Origin: Erythrobacter sp.
GTDB lineage: Bacteria; Pseudomonadota; Alphaproteobacteria; Sphingomonadales; Sphingomonadaceae
Length of the DNA stretch: 21,585 nt
Assembly (NCBI GenBank): GCA_002695185.1
Contig: NZOF01000072.1
Span: 1 to 21,585 of the forward strand
Direction of reading: 5' to 3'
Below the pieces are notes generated by a model. The model saw only the letters and a list, made by a program, of their open reading frames with translations, was not told where the DNA came from and did no database searches. Positions 1-7,097 of the stretch are shown piece after piece. The first letter of the stretch is position 1; every line of letters starts with the position of its first letter. The position numbers were made by a program, and so were the translations under genes.

Positions 1-66
1 AGCCGGTCGGTGGATCATGTCGGGCGCTATGCCGATGCGGTCGGCTACTGGGACGGCGAGACATGA
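1..66 (+). CDS. C-terminal end of an unidentified protein (partial)
   Basis: Frame 1 is open from the first base and stops with TGA at 64-66, giving 21 residues that end in VGYWDGET. Its stop overlaps the ATG of the next gene (ATGA, 63-66), so it is translationally coupled to the 2OG-Fe dioxygenase and probably belongs to the same pathway. Related dioxygenases often lie beside a PLP-dependent aminotransferase/cysteine desulfurase-like gene, but the visible tail is too short to say so here. The function is unknown. Confidence 0.6.
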   Translation, partial: SRSVDHVGRYADAVGYWDGET

Positions 67-779
67 CCGGGCAGCTTGCCACCGCCTCCGGCGAGTGCAT
101 CGCCACGCCGCCCGCCCTGCTCCTGCCGCCGGGCAAGCTGGTTGATCCTGGCAGCTCCGAATGGGCCGCGTTCGCGCGGAGTTGGGATGATCTGCCGCAC
201 GACACGTGGATGGCCGACGGCGGCACCTATCGCCGCAGACGTTATGCCGCCTTTGATGTGGCAGACGGGAAATGCATGCGCCTGCCGCATCGCGCGCATT
301 ACCAGGAGCGCGATCACAATCCATTGAATGGCGGCATCGAACGCTGGTTCGCGCCGATGGCCGAGGCTCGAACCGGATCGCCGCTGTTTCAGGCGCTGGT
401 GCTGGGCACCGCCTCCCTTATCGCGGATGCGAGCCCACAAGGTCCGAACTCCTGGGCGGTCGAAGCGCATCAATTTCGCATCGAAGCGCTGCCGGGACAG
501 CCGGGCCTCCCAACGCCGGAGGGCATGCATCATGACGGGCGCGACTGGGTGCTGATCCTGCTTGTCGGCGGCCGCGATTATGCAGGCGGCGAGAGCCGCG
601 TCGAGGATGCATTTGGCGCTTGCATCCTCGAGCACCGGCTTACCCGTCCCGGCGAAGCCCTGCTGCTGAATGACCGGGATGTCCGCCACGGCACAACGCC
701 CATCGTTTCCGCGATACGGGGCTCCCCCGCATGGCGGGACACGCTGGTCCTTACCTTCGCGCAGGCGCGGGAAAGTTGA
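63..779 (+). CDS. 2OG-Fe(II) dioxygenase family protein (BsmA/isoleucine-hydroxylase type)
   Basis: This 238-residue protein is probably a cytoplasmic non-haem iron, 2-oxoglutarate-dependent hydroxylase of the 2OG-Fe_Oxy_2 family, whose known members hydroxylate free amino acids. The iron-binding facial triad is visible: H156-x-D158 inside the stretch GMHHDGRDW, and a distal histidine H209 in DVRHGTTPI. R219 is a candidate for binding the 2-oxoglutarate carboxylate. The pattern of a conserved beta strand (VLILLVGG) just after the HxD motif and GEALLLND before the distal His is typical. The ATG at 63 overlaps the upstream stop (ATGA), which supports this start. The next gene, a P-loop NTPase, begins only 8 bases after the stop, so the two are likely co-transcribed. 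The substrate cannot be deduced. Confidence 0.85.
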   Translation: MTGQLATASGECIATPPALLLPPGKLVDPGSSEWAAFARSWDDLPHDTWMADGGTYRRRRYAAFDVADGKCMRLPHRAHYQERDHNPLNGGIERWFAPMAEARTGSPLFQALVLGTASLIADASPQGPNSWAVEAHQFRIEALPGQPGLPTPEGMHHDGRDWVLILLVGGRDYAGGESRVEDAFGACILEHRLTRPGEALLLNDRDVRHGTTPIVSAIRGSPAWRDTLVLTFAQARES

Positions 780-787
780 GGGACGGG

Positions 788-1333
788 ATGGATCGCTTCT
801 TCGTCGTAACCGGCGGACCGGGATCAGGCAAAAGCACGCTCCTTGCGGCGCTGGCCGAACAAGGCTTGCCGCATATGCCCGAGGCCGGACGAGCGGTGAT
901 CCGCGACGAGGTGGCCGCCGGCGGAACCGCTCTACCATGGGATGACCGCGACGCCTTTGCCCAGCGGATGCTTACGCATGACCTCAGCTCCTATGAGGAG
1001 GCACGGACGAAAGACGGCGTCTTGTTCTTCGACCGAGGCATTCCCGACATCATCGGCTACCGCATATTGTGCGGGCTGAGCATACCCGGCGACCTCACAC
1101 GCGCGGCGGAGAGCAACCGGTACAACCGACATGTCTTCATCGCCCCGCCCTGGGCCGAGATCTACGCCAACGACGCCGAGCGTAAGCAGGACTGGGACGA
1201 GGCGGTGGCGACCTATGACGTGATGGCGCTTGTCTATCAGGAACTGGGATACGGTCTTGTTCCCCTCACTCTCGTGTCGCCCGATGAGCGCGCTGCTTTC
1301 GTGCAGCACTGGATAACGAAGCTGGAGACGTGA
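788..1333 (+). CDS. AAA_28-type P-loop NTPase
   Basis: This 181-residue ATP-binding protein carries a strong N-terminal Walker A, GGPGSGKST (residues 9-17), and a Walker-B-like FFDRG around residues 78-82. The overall plan (P-loop, DRG..D motif, C-terminal helices) matches the small NadR/Ttd14-like ATPases annotated AAA_28. These are related to nucleotide and small-molecule kinases, so phosphorylation of a small metabolite is possible but unproven. I chose the ATG at 788 because GAGGGA sits at a normal distance before it and the P-loop then starts at residue 9 as in homologues. An in-frame ATG at 731 would lie inside the dioxygenase gene. Coupling with that dioxygenase suggests a shared small-molecule pathway. 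Confidence 0.82.
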   Translation: MDRFFVVTGGPGSGKSTLLAALAEQGLPHMPEAGRAVIRDEVAAGGTALPWDDRDAFAQRMLTHDLSSYEEARTKDGVLFFDRGIPDIIGYRILCGLSIPGDLTRAAESNRYNRHVFIAPPWAEIYANDAERKQDWDEAVATYDVMALVYQELGYGLVPLTLVSPDERAAFVQHWITKLET

Positions 1334-1402
1334 TGACAGCTAAGCCTCAGTACGAACCCTTCGGCCAAAAGCCGGCAGCCATATCGCCGGTCGGAGAAAG
1401 AT

Positions 1403-1903
1403 ATGGTCAATCCGGTTCTGCCTGAAGATGCGATGGCAAGAGCTATTGCCCTGTCCCAAGAGGCAATCTCGCAGGGCTCGGGACCGCCTTTTGGTGCGGT
1501 GATAGTGAAAGATGGAGCCATCGTCGGGGAAGGCTTCAATCACGTTCATGCTCACAACGATCCGACCGCTCACGCCGAAATCGTCGCAATTCGAAGCGCC
1601 TGCAAGACGCTCGAAGCGCCGTTCCTCGATGGCTGCATTCTATATTCAAGCTCTGAACCATGCCCAATGTGCATGTCAGCTATTTACTGGTCGCGGATCT
1701 CAGCTGTCCGGTTCGCAACGGACCGAAACGCCGCGGCGCGCGCGGGGTTCGATGATCGGGCGCTTTACGCGGAACTTCAGCGGCCCCTTGCAGAACGTGA
1801 AATCTCCATGATCCAGACGATGGCTGAGGAAGGTCAGTCGACGTTTGACATCTGGACGCAGGGTGGGCGATCGGCTGTGCAAACGAAACTCAATGAAGAG
1901 TAG
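1403..1903 (+). CDS. guaD: Nucleoside/guanine deaminase (GuaD-like)
   Basis: This 166-residue enzyme belongs to the zinc-dependent cytidine deaminase superfamily. The zinc-binding motifs are clear: H57-A-E59 (in NDPTAHAEIVAIR) and C87-P-M-C90 (in SSEPCPMCMSAIYW), with E59 as the proton shuttle. The length and the long shared stretches (PFGAVIVKDG, NDPTAHAE, CILY, AIYW, AGFDD, a C-terminal FDIW) resemble Bacillus subtilis guanine deaminase GuaD more than the tRNA adenosine deaminase TadA, so conversion of guanine to xanthine is the best guess. The start is supported by GGAG six bases before the ATG. It follows the NTPase gene after 69 bases and may be a separate unit. Another purine or cytosine substrate cannot be excluded. 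Confidence 0.85.
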   Translation: MVNPVLPEDAMARAIALSQEAISQGSGPPFGAVIVKDGAIVGEGFNHVHAHNDPTAHAEIVAIRSACKTLEAPFLDGCILYSSSEPCPMCMSAIYWSRISAVRFATDRNAAARAGFDDRALYAELQRPLAEREISMIQTMAEEGQSTFDIWTQGGRSAVQTKLNEE

Positions 1904-1958
1904 CTCGGATTACCTGGCTGGCACCGGGTAGCTTGCCGGCCATCCTTCGCACTTGGCT

Positions 1959-2546
1959 TCAGATCTCCAAGTCTGCTTCATAAACCGATCTAATCCAGTC
2001 GGGTAGGCGCGGCAACGCAAAGGCCAGCCGCCCGGTCGCGAATGTCAGGCAATGGCTCGGCGGTTCGTTGAGACGCGAATTGTCGAAGACCATGCCGCGA
2101 TCCGCTTTAAGGACTGCGGCGCGGATCAATGACGCGCCACGCTCGTAACGGGCGCGGATCTTGTCCTCGGGTACGATATGTCCGCCTTCCTCGACACGCG
2201 TACCGACACGCGCAACAGAGAGATCTGGCGTGTCGACGCCAACATGCATCACTATGACGGTGAAACCTTTGGTTCGTGCTTCGTCGATCAGTTCAAGTTT
2301 GGAGGGATGCGAGAAGACCGTTTCGGTCACGAAATCGCGACCTCGAGAAAGATAGTCAGCCCGGCGCGAAGACGCGATCCTGGCTGCTTCGTAAGACGCG
2401 GCTGGAGAAGGATCGCGCAGTTCGTCGCGCTGGATGATGTCGGCGTTGATGAATGGTCCTGCGAAGCTTGGTGCTACACGGGTCTGGTAGAGAGTCGACT
2501 TGCCGGCGCCGTTCGGCCCGGCAAGCACGATCATCGTCGGCGTCAT
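1959..2546 (-). CDS. Zeta-toxin-like kinase (toxin of a TA pair)
   Basis: This 195-residue P-loop protein resembles the zeta toxin family, which phosphorylates UDP-N-acetylglucosamine and blocks cell-wall synthesis in well studied members. Visible features are Walker A GPNGAGKST (10-18), the zeta signature strand FINADIIQRDE (32-42) and TETVFSHPSK (74-83), in which the acidic residue E75 and the following serine/histidine fit the active-site region. R-rich helices follow (IRARYERG). The ATG at 2546 overlaps the TGA of the upstream antitoxin gene (ATGA), the usual arrangement for a toxin made after its antitoxin. It is compact compared with classical zeta (about 270-290 residues), so it belongs to a short zeta-like subgroup. 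The substrate is not determined. Confidence 0.85.
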   Translation of the reverse strand: MTPTMIVLAGPNGAGKSTLYQTRVAPSFAGPFINADIIQRDELRDPSPAASYEAARIASSRRADYLSRGRDFVTETVFSHPSKLELIDEARTKGFTVIVMHVGVDTPDLSVARVGTRVEEGGHIVPEDKIRARYERGASLIRAAVLKADRGMVFDNSRLNEPPSHCLTFATGRLAFALPRLPDWIRSVYEADLEI

Positions 2547-2899
2547 GCCTTATGCGCGGCCTTCTCACGCACGAGATTGCCGCCCTCATCGAGACCGACA
2601 CCTAGTCCAAGCTGCCGCCGCCGGGCAAAGAAAGCGTCTTCATCGGTCCCAGGCTGCCCCATCTTCTCGACAAAACTGTCGAGCCAGACATCCTTTTCCT
2701 CATCAGTGAGGACGGTTGTCTCGATGTCGCCAGCGAGCGCAGCGGTGATGCGGGCATGATCGAAATTGCCCGATTTCTCGATGGCGCGGCCTATGCGCAC
2801 CCAATGCGCGATCTGGCCAGCAATCGAGCGGCTCTGTAACTCGGACTCGCGGCGGACGATCTTCATGATATCGTCAGCAAGTTTGATGGACTGGGCCAT
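2543..2899 (-). CDS. ParD-like antitoxin
   Basis: This 118-residue protein has an N-terminal stretch (SIKLADDIMKIVRRES, then SIAGQIAHWVRIGRAIE up to about residue 41) typical of the ParD_like ribbon-helix-helix family, which binds DNA as a dimer and represses its own operon. The C-terminal part is acidic and flexible-looking (TDEEKDVWLDSFVEK, about 64-78), as expected for a toxin-binding tail. It overlaps the zeta-like toxin gene by 4 bases and lies upstream of it, so the two form a toxin-antitoxin operon. A very strong Shine-Dalgarno GGAGGTGA lies just before the ATG at 2899, which fits the need for excess antitoxin. The pairing of this antitoxin type with a zeta kinase, rather than epsilon or PezA, is notable. 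Confidence 0.8.
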   Translation of the reverse strand: MAQSIKLADDIMKIVRRESELQSRSIAGQIAHWVRIGRAIEKSGNFDHARITAALAGDIETTVLTDEEKDVWLDSFVEKMGQPGTDEDAFFARRRQLGLGVGLDEGGNLVREKAAHKA

Positions 2900-2917
2900 A
2901 GGTCACCTCCAGCCTAT

Positions 2918-2938
2918 GAGGTGGCATTTTGCCACCTC
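2918..2938. promoter_or_regulatory. Palindromic operator of the TA operon
   Basis: A perfect inverted repeat, GAGGTGGCA at 2918-2926 and TGCCACCTC at 2930-2938 with a 3-base centre, lies 19 bases upstream of the antitoxin ATG. Its position and symmetry fit an autoregulatory binding site for the ribbon-helix-helix antitoxin. The Shine-Dalgarno region at about 2901-2909 repeats part of the half-site (GGAGGTGACC). An mRNA hairpin is the alternative reading. Confidence 0.6.
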
Positions 2939-3213
2939 CTTTTCAAGAACATCTTGCGAAGTTGAATCTCGGCGCTGCGCGGCCAATTCGAGATGATGCT
3001 CGCTCGAATTTTCATCGTCTCGCGAAGCAGTTGCGCGTGACACCGCACCATGTAGCTCCTGGCGCTAAGGAACTGCGTTAAACTCGACGACAGTTACGTC
3101 GGGCCTAACACCTTCATTGTCGCATTTTGCCAGTCTTTCTACATGGATAGGCTCTTTGTTCTCTGGTAAAGAGCGCGATTGAGCCGACAGTCCGATTTGA
3201 TTGTTGGTGCCAT
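2939..3213. other. Intergenic region with no supported gene
   Basis: Together with the operator and leader at 2900-2938, this is about 315 bases between the SulP gene end and the antitoxin start. I see no convincing coding sequence: the 70-codon minus-strand frame at 3065-3277 overlaps the SulP gene and has no recognisable motif. The only structure noted is a short hairpin at 3151-3174. Confidence 0.5.
3151..3174 (-). terminator. Possible weak terminator after the SulP gene
   Basis: A perfect 7-bp inverted repeat (GCTCTTT at 3151-3157, AAAGAGC at 3168-3174) with a 10-base loop lies about 40 bases downstream of the SulP stop. The stem is short and there is no clear U-run in the minus-strand direction, so this is a tentative call. 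Confidence 0.25.
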
Positions 3214-4920
3214 CTACACAAAGAGCCATGCAACCGGCCCCAATTTTTCTGGTGTCCCTGATGCCGTTTCTCCGCACAGATCCAGCGCTAGCGCCTGCGC
3301 TTGGGAGAAGTCGTCGGCAAAGAAAATCCCGTCGGAATTGCCGTCGAGATGGACGCGCCGCAGCATGGCCATGGGCTGGGGTTGGGCGCCGGATAGTATT
3401 ACCGTGGCGCCTGCGATCCTTGCTTGTGCAACAAATTCCTCCAACGCCTGCGCTCCGCTGGCATCGAGCAGCGGCACCAACCGCATACGCAGGATGATGA
3501 CCTTGGGCGATTGCCCCATGCGGCGTAGCGTATCGAGTAGCTCTCCGGCGACGCCGAAGAAGAAGGGGCCGGTAATGCGAAAGACTTCCACGCCTGCGGG
3601 TAGGTCGTCGCGCTGGTGGATGTCTTCGGAATCCAGTTCTGTATCGCGCTTGCCGCTGGCATCCACTTCGACCGTCTCGGCCATCCGCGCCATGAACAGC
3701 AGCGATGCCAGCGTCACGCCGACGCCGATCGCTACTGTCAGATCGACAAGCACGGTCAGTCCGAACGTGAGCAGCAATACGGCGCGGTCGCTGTTTGGCA
3801 TACGCAGCAGGGCCAGAAAGCGTTCATATTCGCTCATCCCCCAGGCGACCATGAACAGGATCGCTGCCAGCGCCGCCATCGGCACGAAGGCCATCAGATC
3901 GGTGGCGAAGAGGACGAACAGCAGCACGAACACCGCATGCAAGATCCCCGCCACGGGGGTGCGCGCGCCGGCACGGATATTGGTGGCCGTGCGGGCAATC
4001 GCACCGGTGGCGGGCAGGCCGCCGAACAGGGCCGAGCCCAGATTGGCTACACCCTGACCAATCAGTTCCTGATCGGAACGGTGACGGGTGCCCGCCATGC
4101 CATCGGCAACGACGGCGGATAGCAAGGCCTCGATTCCGGCCAGGAATGCGATCGTGAACGCAGAGGGCAGAACTTCACCGACCTTGGCGAGCGAAATCTC
4201 GGGCAGCGAAGGCGAGGGCAGCCCGACGGGAATATCGGGAAAACGCGAACCAATCGTATCGACGGGAAGCTTGAAGATCGCGACGAGAAGGGATGCTGCG
4301 ATAACGGCGATGAGAAAGCCGGGAAGCCGCGGGTCGAGGCGGCGCAGGCCGATGATGAGCGCCAGCGCGCCAGCCCCCACGGCAACGGTCGCGCCATCGA
4401 TCGATTGCACCGCGCCGAAATAGGCCTGCCATTTGGGCAAAAAATCGGCCGGCACGTTTTCAACCGAGAGACCGAAAAAGTCCTTCACCTGGCTCGATGC
4501 GATGATCACCGCGATCCCTGCCGTGAAGCCGGTAACGACCGGGTGCGGGATATATTTGATCATCTGGCCCAAGCGGGCCGCGCCTGCCTCGATGAGGATC
4601 AGCCCGGCAAGCAGCGTGGCGATCAGCAACCCGTCATAGCCGTGCTGGGCGATGACATTGAAGACGACGACGACGAATGCGCCGGTCGGTCCGCCCACCT
4701 GCACGCGTGATCCGCCCAGTGCGGAGATCAGCAAACCGGCAACGACGGCCGTGATCAGCCCCTTGTCGGGCGAAGCCCCACTGGCAATGGCAAGTGCCAT
4801 CGACAAGGGCAGCGCAACGACGGCCACCGTCAGTCCGGCAATGGCATCGGCGCGGAAAGCGGAGGCAGAGTATCCCTCCCTCAGCGTCGTGATGAGCTTC
4901 GGCGTAAAGGCCGCAGTCAT
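3214..4920 (-). CDS. SulP-family inorganic anion transporter with STAS domain
   Basis: This 568-residue inner-membrane transporter belongs to the SulP/SLC26 family, which carries sulfate, bicarbonate or other anions. The N-terminal part shows the family sequence AGLTVAVVALPLSMALAIASG and the GLITAVVAGLLISALGGSRVQVGGPTGAF region (split here between helices 1 and 3), followed by many hydrophobic helices up to about residue 405. A C-terminal STAS domain (about 435-550; EVFRITGPFFFGVAGELL, RLVPLLDASGAQALEEF) would lie in the cytoplasm. The ATG at 4920 shares one base with the TGA of the upstream XRE regulator gene (TGATG), indicating translational coupling. A GTG one codon earlier is possible. 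The transported ion cannot be told from the sequence; bicarbonate and sulfate are equally plausible. Confidence 0.92.
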   Translation of the reverse strand: MTAAFTPKLITTLREGYSASAFRADAIAGLTVAVVALPLSMALAIASGASPDKGLITAVVAGLLISALGGSRVQVGGPTGAFVVVVFNVIAQHGYDGLLIATLLAGLILIEAGAARLGQMIKYIPHPVVTGFTAGIAVIIASSQVKDFFGLSVENVPADFLPKWQAYFGAVQSIDGATVAVGAGALALIIGLRRLDPRLPGFLIAVIAASLLVAIFKLPVDTIGSRFPDIPVGLPSPSLPEISLAKVGEVLPSAFTIAFLAGIEALLSAVVADGMAGTRHRSDQELIGQGVANLGSALFGGLPATGAIARTATNIRAGARTPVAGILHAVFVLLFVLFATDLMAFVPMAALAAILFMVAWGMSEYERFLALLRMPNSDRAVLLLTFGLTVLVDLTVAIGVGVTLASLLFMARMAETVEVDASGKRDTELDSEDIHQRDDLPAGVEVFRITGPFFFGVAGELLDTLRRMGQSPKVIILRMRLVPLLDASGAQALEEFVAQARIAGATVILSGAQPQPMAMLRRVHLDGNSDGIFFADDFSQAQALALDLCGETASGTPEKLGPVAWLFV

Positions 4921-5240
4921 CACCTGACGGATGCCCCTGGTGCCGCCTTGTCGTAGAGCACCGACTCGCCTCCGCCCTGCGGCTTTCCATTGGTGTTTTC
5001 GCGCAGTCGCACACCGCGTCCGATGCCGGTGCTTGGAGCATTCTCGCCCAGGAGTTCGACACCGGCGCGTTCGATGGCCGTTATGACCTTGACCAGCGTA
5101 TCGACAACACCGCGCACCTGGCCGTCGGAAGCCTCCATCCGCTGGATCGTCGGAAGCGAAAGCCCTGCCAGTTCGGCAAGTTGGCGCTGATCGAGTCCGA
5201 GAAGGGCGCGAGCGGCCCGCATCTGTTGCGATGTGATCAT
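4920..5240 (-). CDS. XRE-family helix-turn-helix regulator
   Basis: This 106-residue protein has an N-terminal Cro/CI-type HTH at about residues 5-60: MRAARALLGLDQRQLAELAG, then SLPTIQRMEAS as the recognition-helix segment. The C-terminal tail is polar and shows no recognised effector domain. It is the first gene of a two-gene unit with the SulP transporter (one-base overlap), so it probably controls transporter expression and its own. A palindrome 11 bases before its ATG is a candidate operator. GGGAG lies about 5 bases before the ATG. The signal it responds to is unknown. Confidence 0.85.
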   Translation of the reverse strand: MITSQQMRAARALLGLDQRQLAELAGLSLPTIQRMEASDGQVRGVVDTLVKVITAIERAGVELLGENAPSTGIGRGVRLRENTNGKPQGGGESVLYDKAAPGASVR

Positions 5241-5250
5241 GCGTGCTCCC

Positions 5251-5269
5251 TTGATGTACTAAACATCAA
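5251..5269. promoter_or_regulatory. Palindromic operator candidate upstream of the XRE-SulP operon
   Basis: A perfect 7-bp inverted repeat, TTGATGT at 5251-5257 and ACATCAA at 5263-5269, has a 5-base centre. On the minus strand it lies between a possible promoter (TTGCCC, 18-base gap, TATTTG) and the Shine-Dalgarno, a position suited to repression by the XRE protein encoded immediately downstream. Confidence 0.55.
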
Positions 5270-5706
5270 ATATCAGTCTTAACCATTTAAGGGCAAGTTT
5301 TCTATATTCATTATGCCATACAAGAAGGTAGTTCTGATAGTCCAGAGTCGCACATTCGCCTGGACGCAGTGAACGGGAACAGGTGGGAATCGCCGGGGAG
5401 AGTGGCCAGGCAGAAACTGGATCGGACCGACCGCGCTGAAGCAAAAACACTCCAAGTCGAATTCGGCAGCCAAGCCCCTCTGGTGGCCGCACCCGCGAAG
5501 CCGGTTGACCGCTCGGAACACATATGACGAGCGGCTTATGCAGACCCGTACCGGTCCGCGACAATTGACTTCCGGATGAGGCCAAGCCTTGCTCTCATCG
5601 TCGCCAGTCGACCAAGTGGATCGCCTGTCACCAAAACTCATAGGGTATTCGTGGATACAAATGTTTCCAGGCGACATCGCAAGTGAGCCCTTGTATCGAG
5701 GGTAAC
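5270..5706. other. Intergenic region with no supported gene
   Basis: About 440 bases lie between the divergent XRE and MreB-like genes. Frames on the minus strand (5259-5585, 5279-5884) have no recognisable motif, are rich in Arg/Ser/Cys as shadow frames usually are, and one runs into the MreB-like gene. The XRE promoter is at the left edge. The 12-mer ACAATTGACTTC at 5561-5572 recurs at 6891-6902. Confidence 0.45.
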
Positions 5707-6744
5707 ATGTTCCGGTTCTTCTCGACGTCACGACAAAACAGACCCGATATCGCAATAGATTTTGGGACCGCAAACACCCGCACCGTTCTTCGCGACGGGG
5801 GAATCGTCTTTGAACAACCCACTGCATCGTGCTTTTCAAACAAGGGAGGCAAGGAGCTTTTTCTGACGGCCGGCACCGACGCATACGACATGCTTGATCG
5901 CGCTTCCGGTGGACTACATATCAGGCGCCCTCTGGCACGGGGCGTCGTGCAGGATCTGGACGCCGCCAGCGCATATCTGCAGTATGTCCTGAAAAGCGTT
6001 ATGGGGCGTTTGCGGCTCAGCCGTCCAAGCGCGATGGTCGGCATTCCGGCAGATGCTACGAAAGCAGAAGCTTCTGCCCTGCGCACGGTGCTCAGCGATG
6101 CGGGCTTTGGCAGGATCAGTCTTGTGAAAGAGACATATGCCGCCGCGATCGGTGCCGGTTTGGACATCGGCGCTGCACGAGCATCGATGATCATTGAATG
6201 CGGCGCTGGGACTACCGAAATTGCCGTGTTCTCGATCGATGGCGAATGTCTTATTCGCTCCGTGCGCGGAGGAGGTCAGTCGCTCGACGAGGCACTGATC
6301 GAACATATGCGCGCCAGACATCATTTCCTGATCGGCCTGCGGACCGCTGAACGGCTTAAACACACCGTCGGCCGAGAAGTATCTCTGCAAGAAATTACTT
6401 CTTCCGGAACTGGTGCCAAGTCTTCTAATCATATGGTGGAAATCAAAGGAAGGGATCTGCGGACGGGTTTACCCGCCACGCGGCTGCTACCAGCTTCAGA
6501 GTTCCAGCTGGTATTCAAAAAGCATCTGGTTCCGATTGTCGAAGCAACCCGAGGCGTCCTCGCCACAATCAAGCCTGATCTCGCTGCGGACCTTCTATCC
6601 GGCAGCATCATTGCTACGGGCGGCTGCGCCTCAATCTCACTGCTGTCCGAAATGATTACAAACGATACCGGGCTTCCGATAGAGGCGGTCAACGATGAAG
6701 CTCTGTGCGTATCGAGAGGCCTCGAAACCCTGATGGCAGGTTAA
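5707..6744 (+). CDS. Divergent MreB paralogue (actin-like ATPase)
   Basis: This 345-residue protein is recognisably MreB-like: the N-terminus MFRFFS, phosphate-1 loop D18-FGTANT, IRRPLARGVVQD (compare IRPMKDGVIAD), KETYAAAIGAGL with the likely catalytic E142, a phosphate-2 loop ECGAGTTEIAVFS (164-176), SVRGGGQSLDEALIEHMR and FLIGLRTAERLK. MreB polymerises under the inner membrane and directs cell-wall synthesis. The differences are the usual phosphate-2 Asp (DIGGGTTE) being Glu164, and the adenosine loop TGGGA being TGGCA (304-308). No mreC, mreD, pbp2 or rodA is nearby, so this is an orphan copy. I chose the ATG at 5707 because GAGGG lies just before it and MFRFF matches family N-termini; a GTG at 5683 would add 8 residues. 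It could be a shape or segregation protein of a mobile element. Confidence 0.82.
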   Translation: MFRFFSTSRQNRPDIAIDFGTANTRTVLRDGGIVFEQPTASCFSNKGGKELFLTAGTDAYDMLDRASGGLHIRRPLARGVVQDLDAASAYLQYVLKSVMGRLRLSRPSAMVGIPADATKAEASALRTVLSDAGFGRISLVKETYAAAIGAGLDIGAARASMIIECGAGTTEIAVFSIDGECLIRSVRGGGQSLDEALIEHMRARHHFLIGLRTAERLKHTVGREVSLQEITSSGTGAKSSNHMVEIKGRDLRTGLPATRLLPASEFQLVFKKHLVPIVEATRGVLATIKPDLAADLLSGSIIATGGCASISLLSEMITNDTGLPIEAVNDEALCVSRGLETLMAG

Positions 6745-7097
6745 TCACTGCCGGCTGCCTCTAACTATCTCGCCCCTATCCCTTCCGGGAAGCGCGTCGA
6801 GAACGGACCCTCTCGGACGGCTACAAACTACTTTTCGCTTCGCAAAGGCTGCTGGATGAACGTCTAGTTGCTATCGCGTTCATTCGGCCACAATTGACTT
6901 CTTGGGAGGGCTATCCCATCTTTGCGGCAATGCAGTTCAAGGCTTCCTCTTTGCGTTTTCGTCATCTCGGCGGACAGCTTCTCACGGGCATTTAGCCCCG
7001 GGTTCCGGCGCGGTACGCCCTGAACTCGGGGCAGGACTCGCCAGAACCTTGCATTGGACACGCAGTTCAGTGCGCCCATTCCGGGAAAGCCATCACC
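6745..7097. other. Intergenic region with no supported gene
   Basis: About 350 bases lie between the MreB-like gene and the Rnk-like gene. Frames on either strand (6864-7151 minus, 6902-7222 plus) have no recognisable motif. The promoter of the Rnk-like gene presumably lies here but I cannot point to it. The 12-mer ACAATTGACTTC at 6891-6902 also occurs at 5561-5572. Confidence 0.4.

Noticed and set aside
45..938. 297-codon minus-strand frame
   Set aside because: It is antisense to the dioxygenase and NTPase genes, both of which have clear catalytic motifs.
2918..2938. Reading the inverted repeat as a transcription terminator
   Set aside because: It lies just upstream of the antitoxin start with no T-run and an adjacent strong ribosome site, so an operator is the better reading.
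3065..3277. 70-codon minus-strand frame after the SulP gene
   Set aside because: It overlaps the end of the SulP gene in another frame, has no recognisable motif and no ribosome site that I can see.
3179..4057. 292-codon plus-strand frame, rich in Ser/Thr/Ala
   Set aside because: It is antisense to the SulP gene and has the low-complexity composition of a shadow frame.
5279..5884. 201-codon minus-strand frame across the gap and into the MreB-like gene
   Set aside because: It runs antisense to the MreB-like gene, has shadow-like composition (Arg/Cys/Ser) and no known motif.
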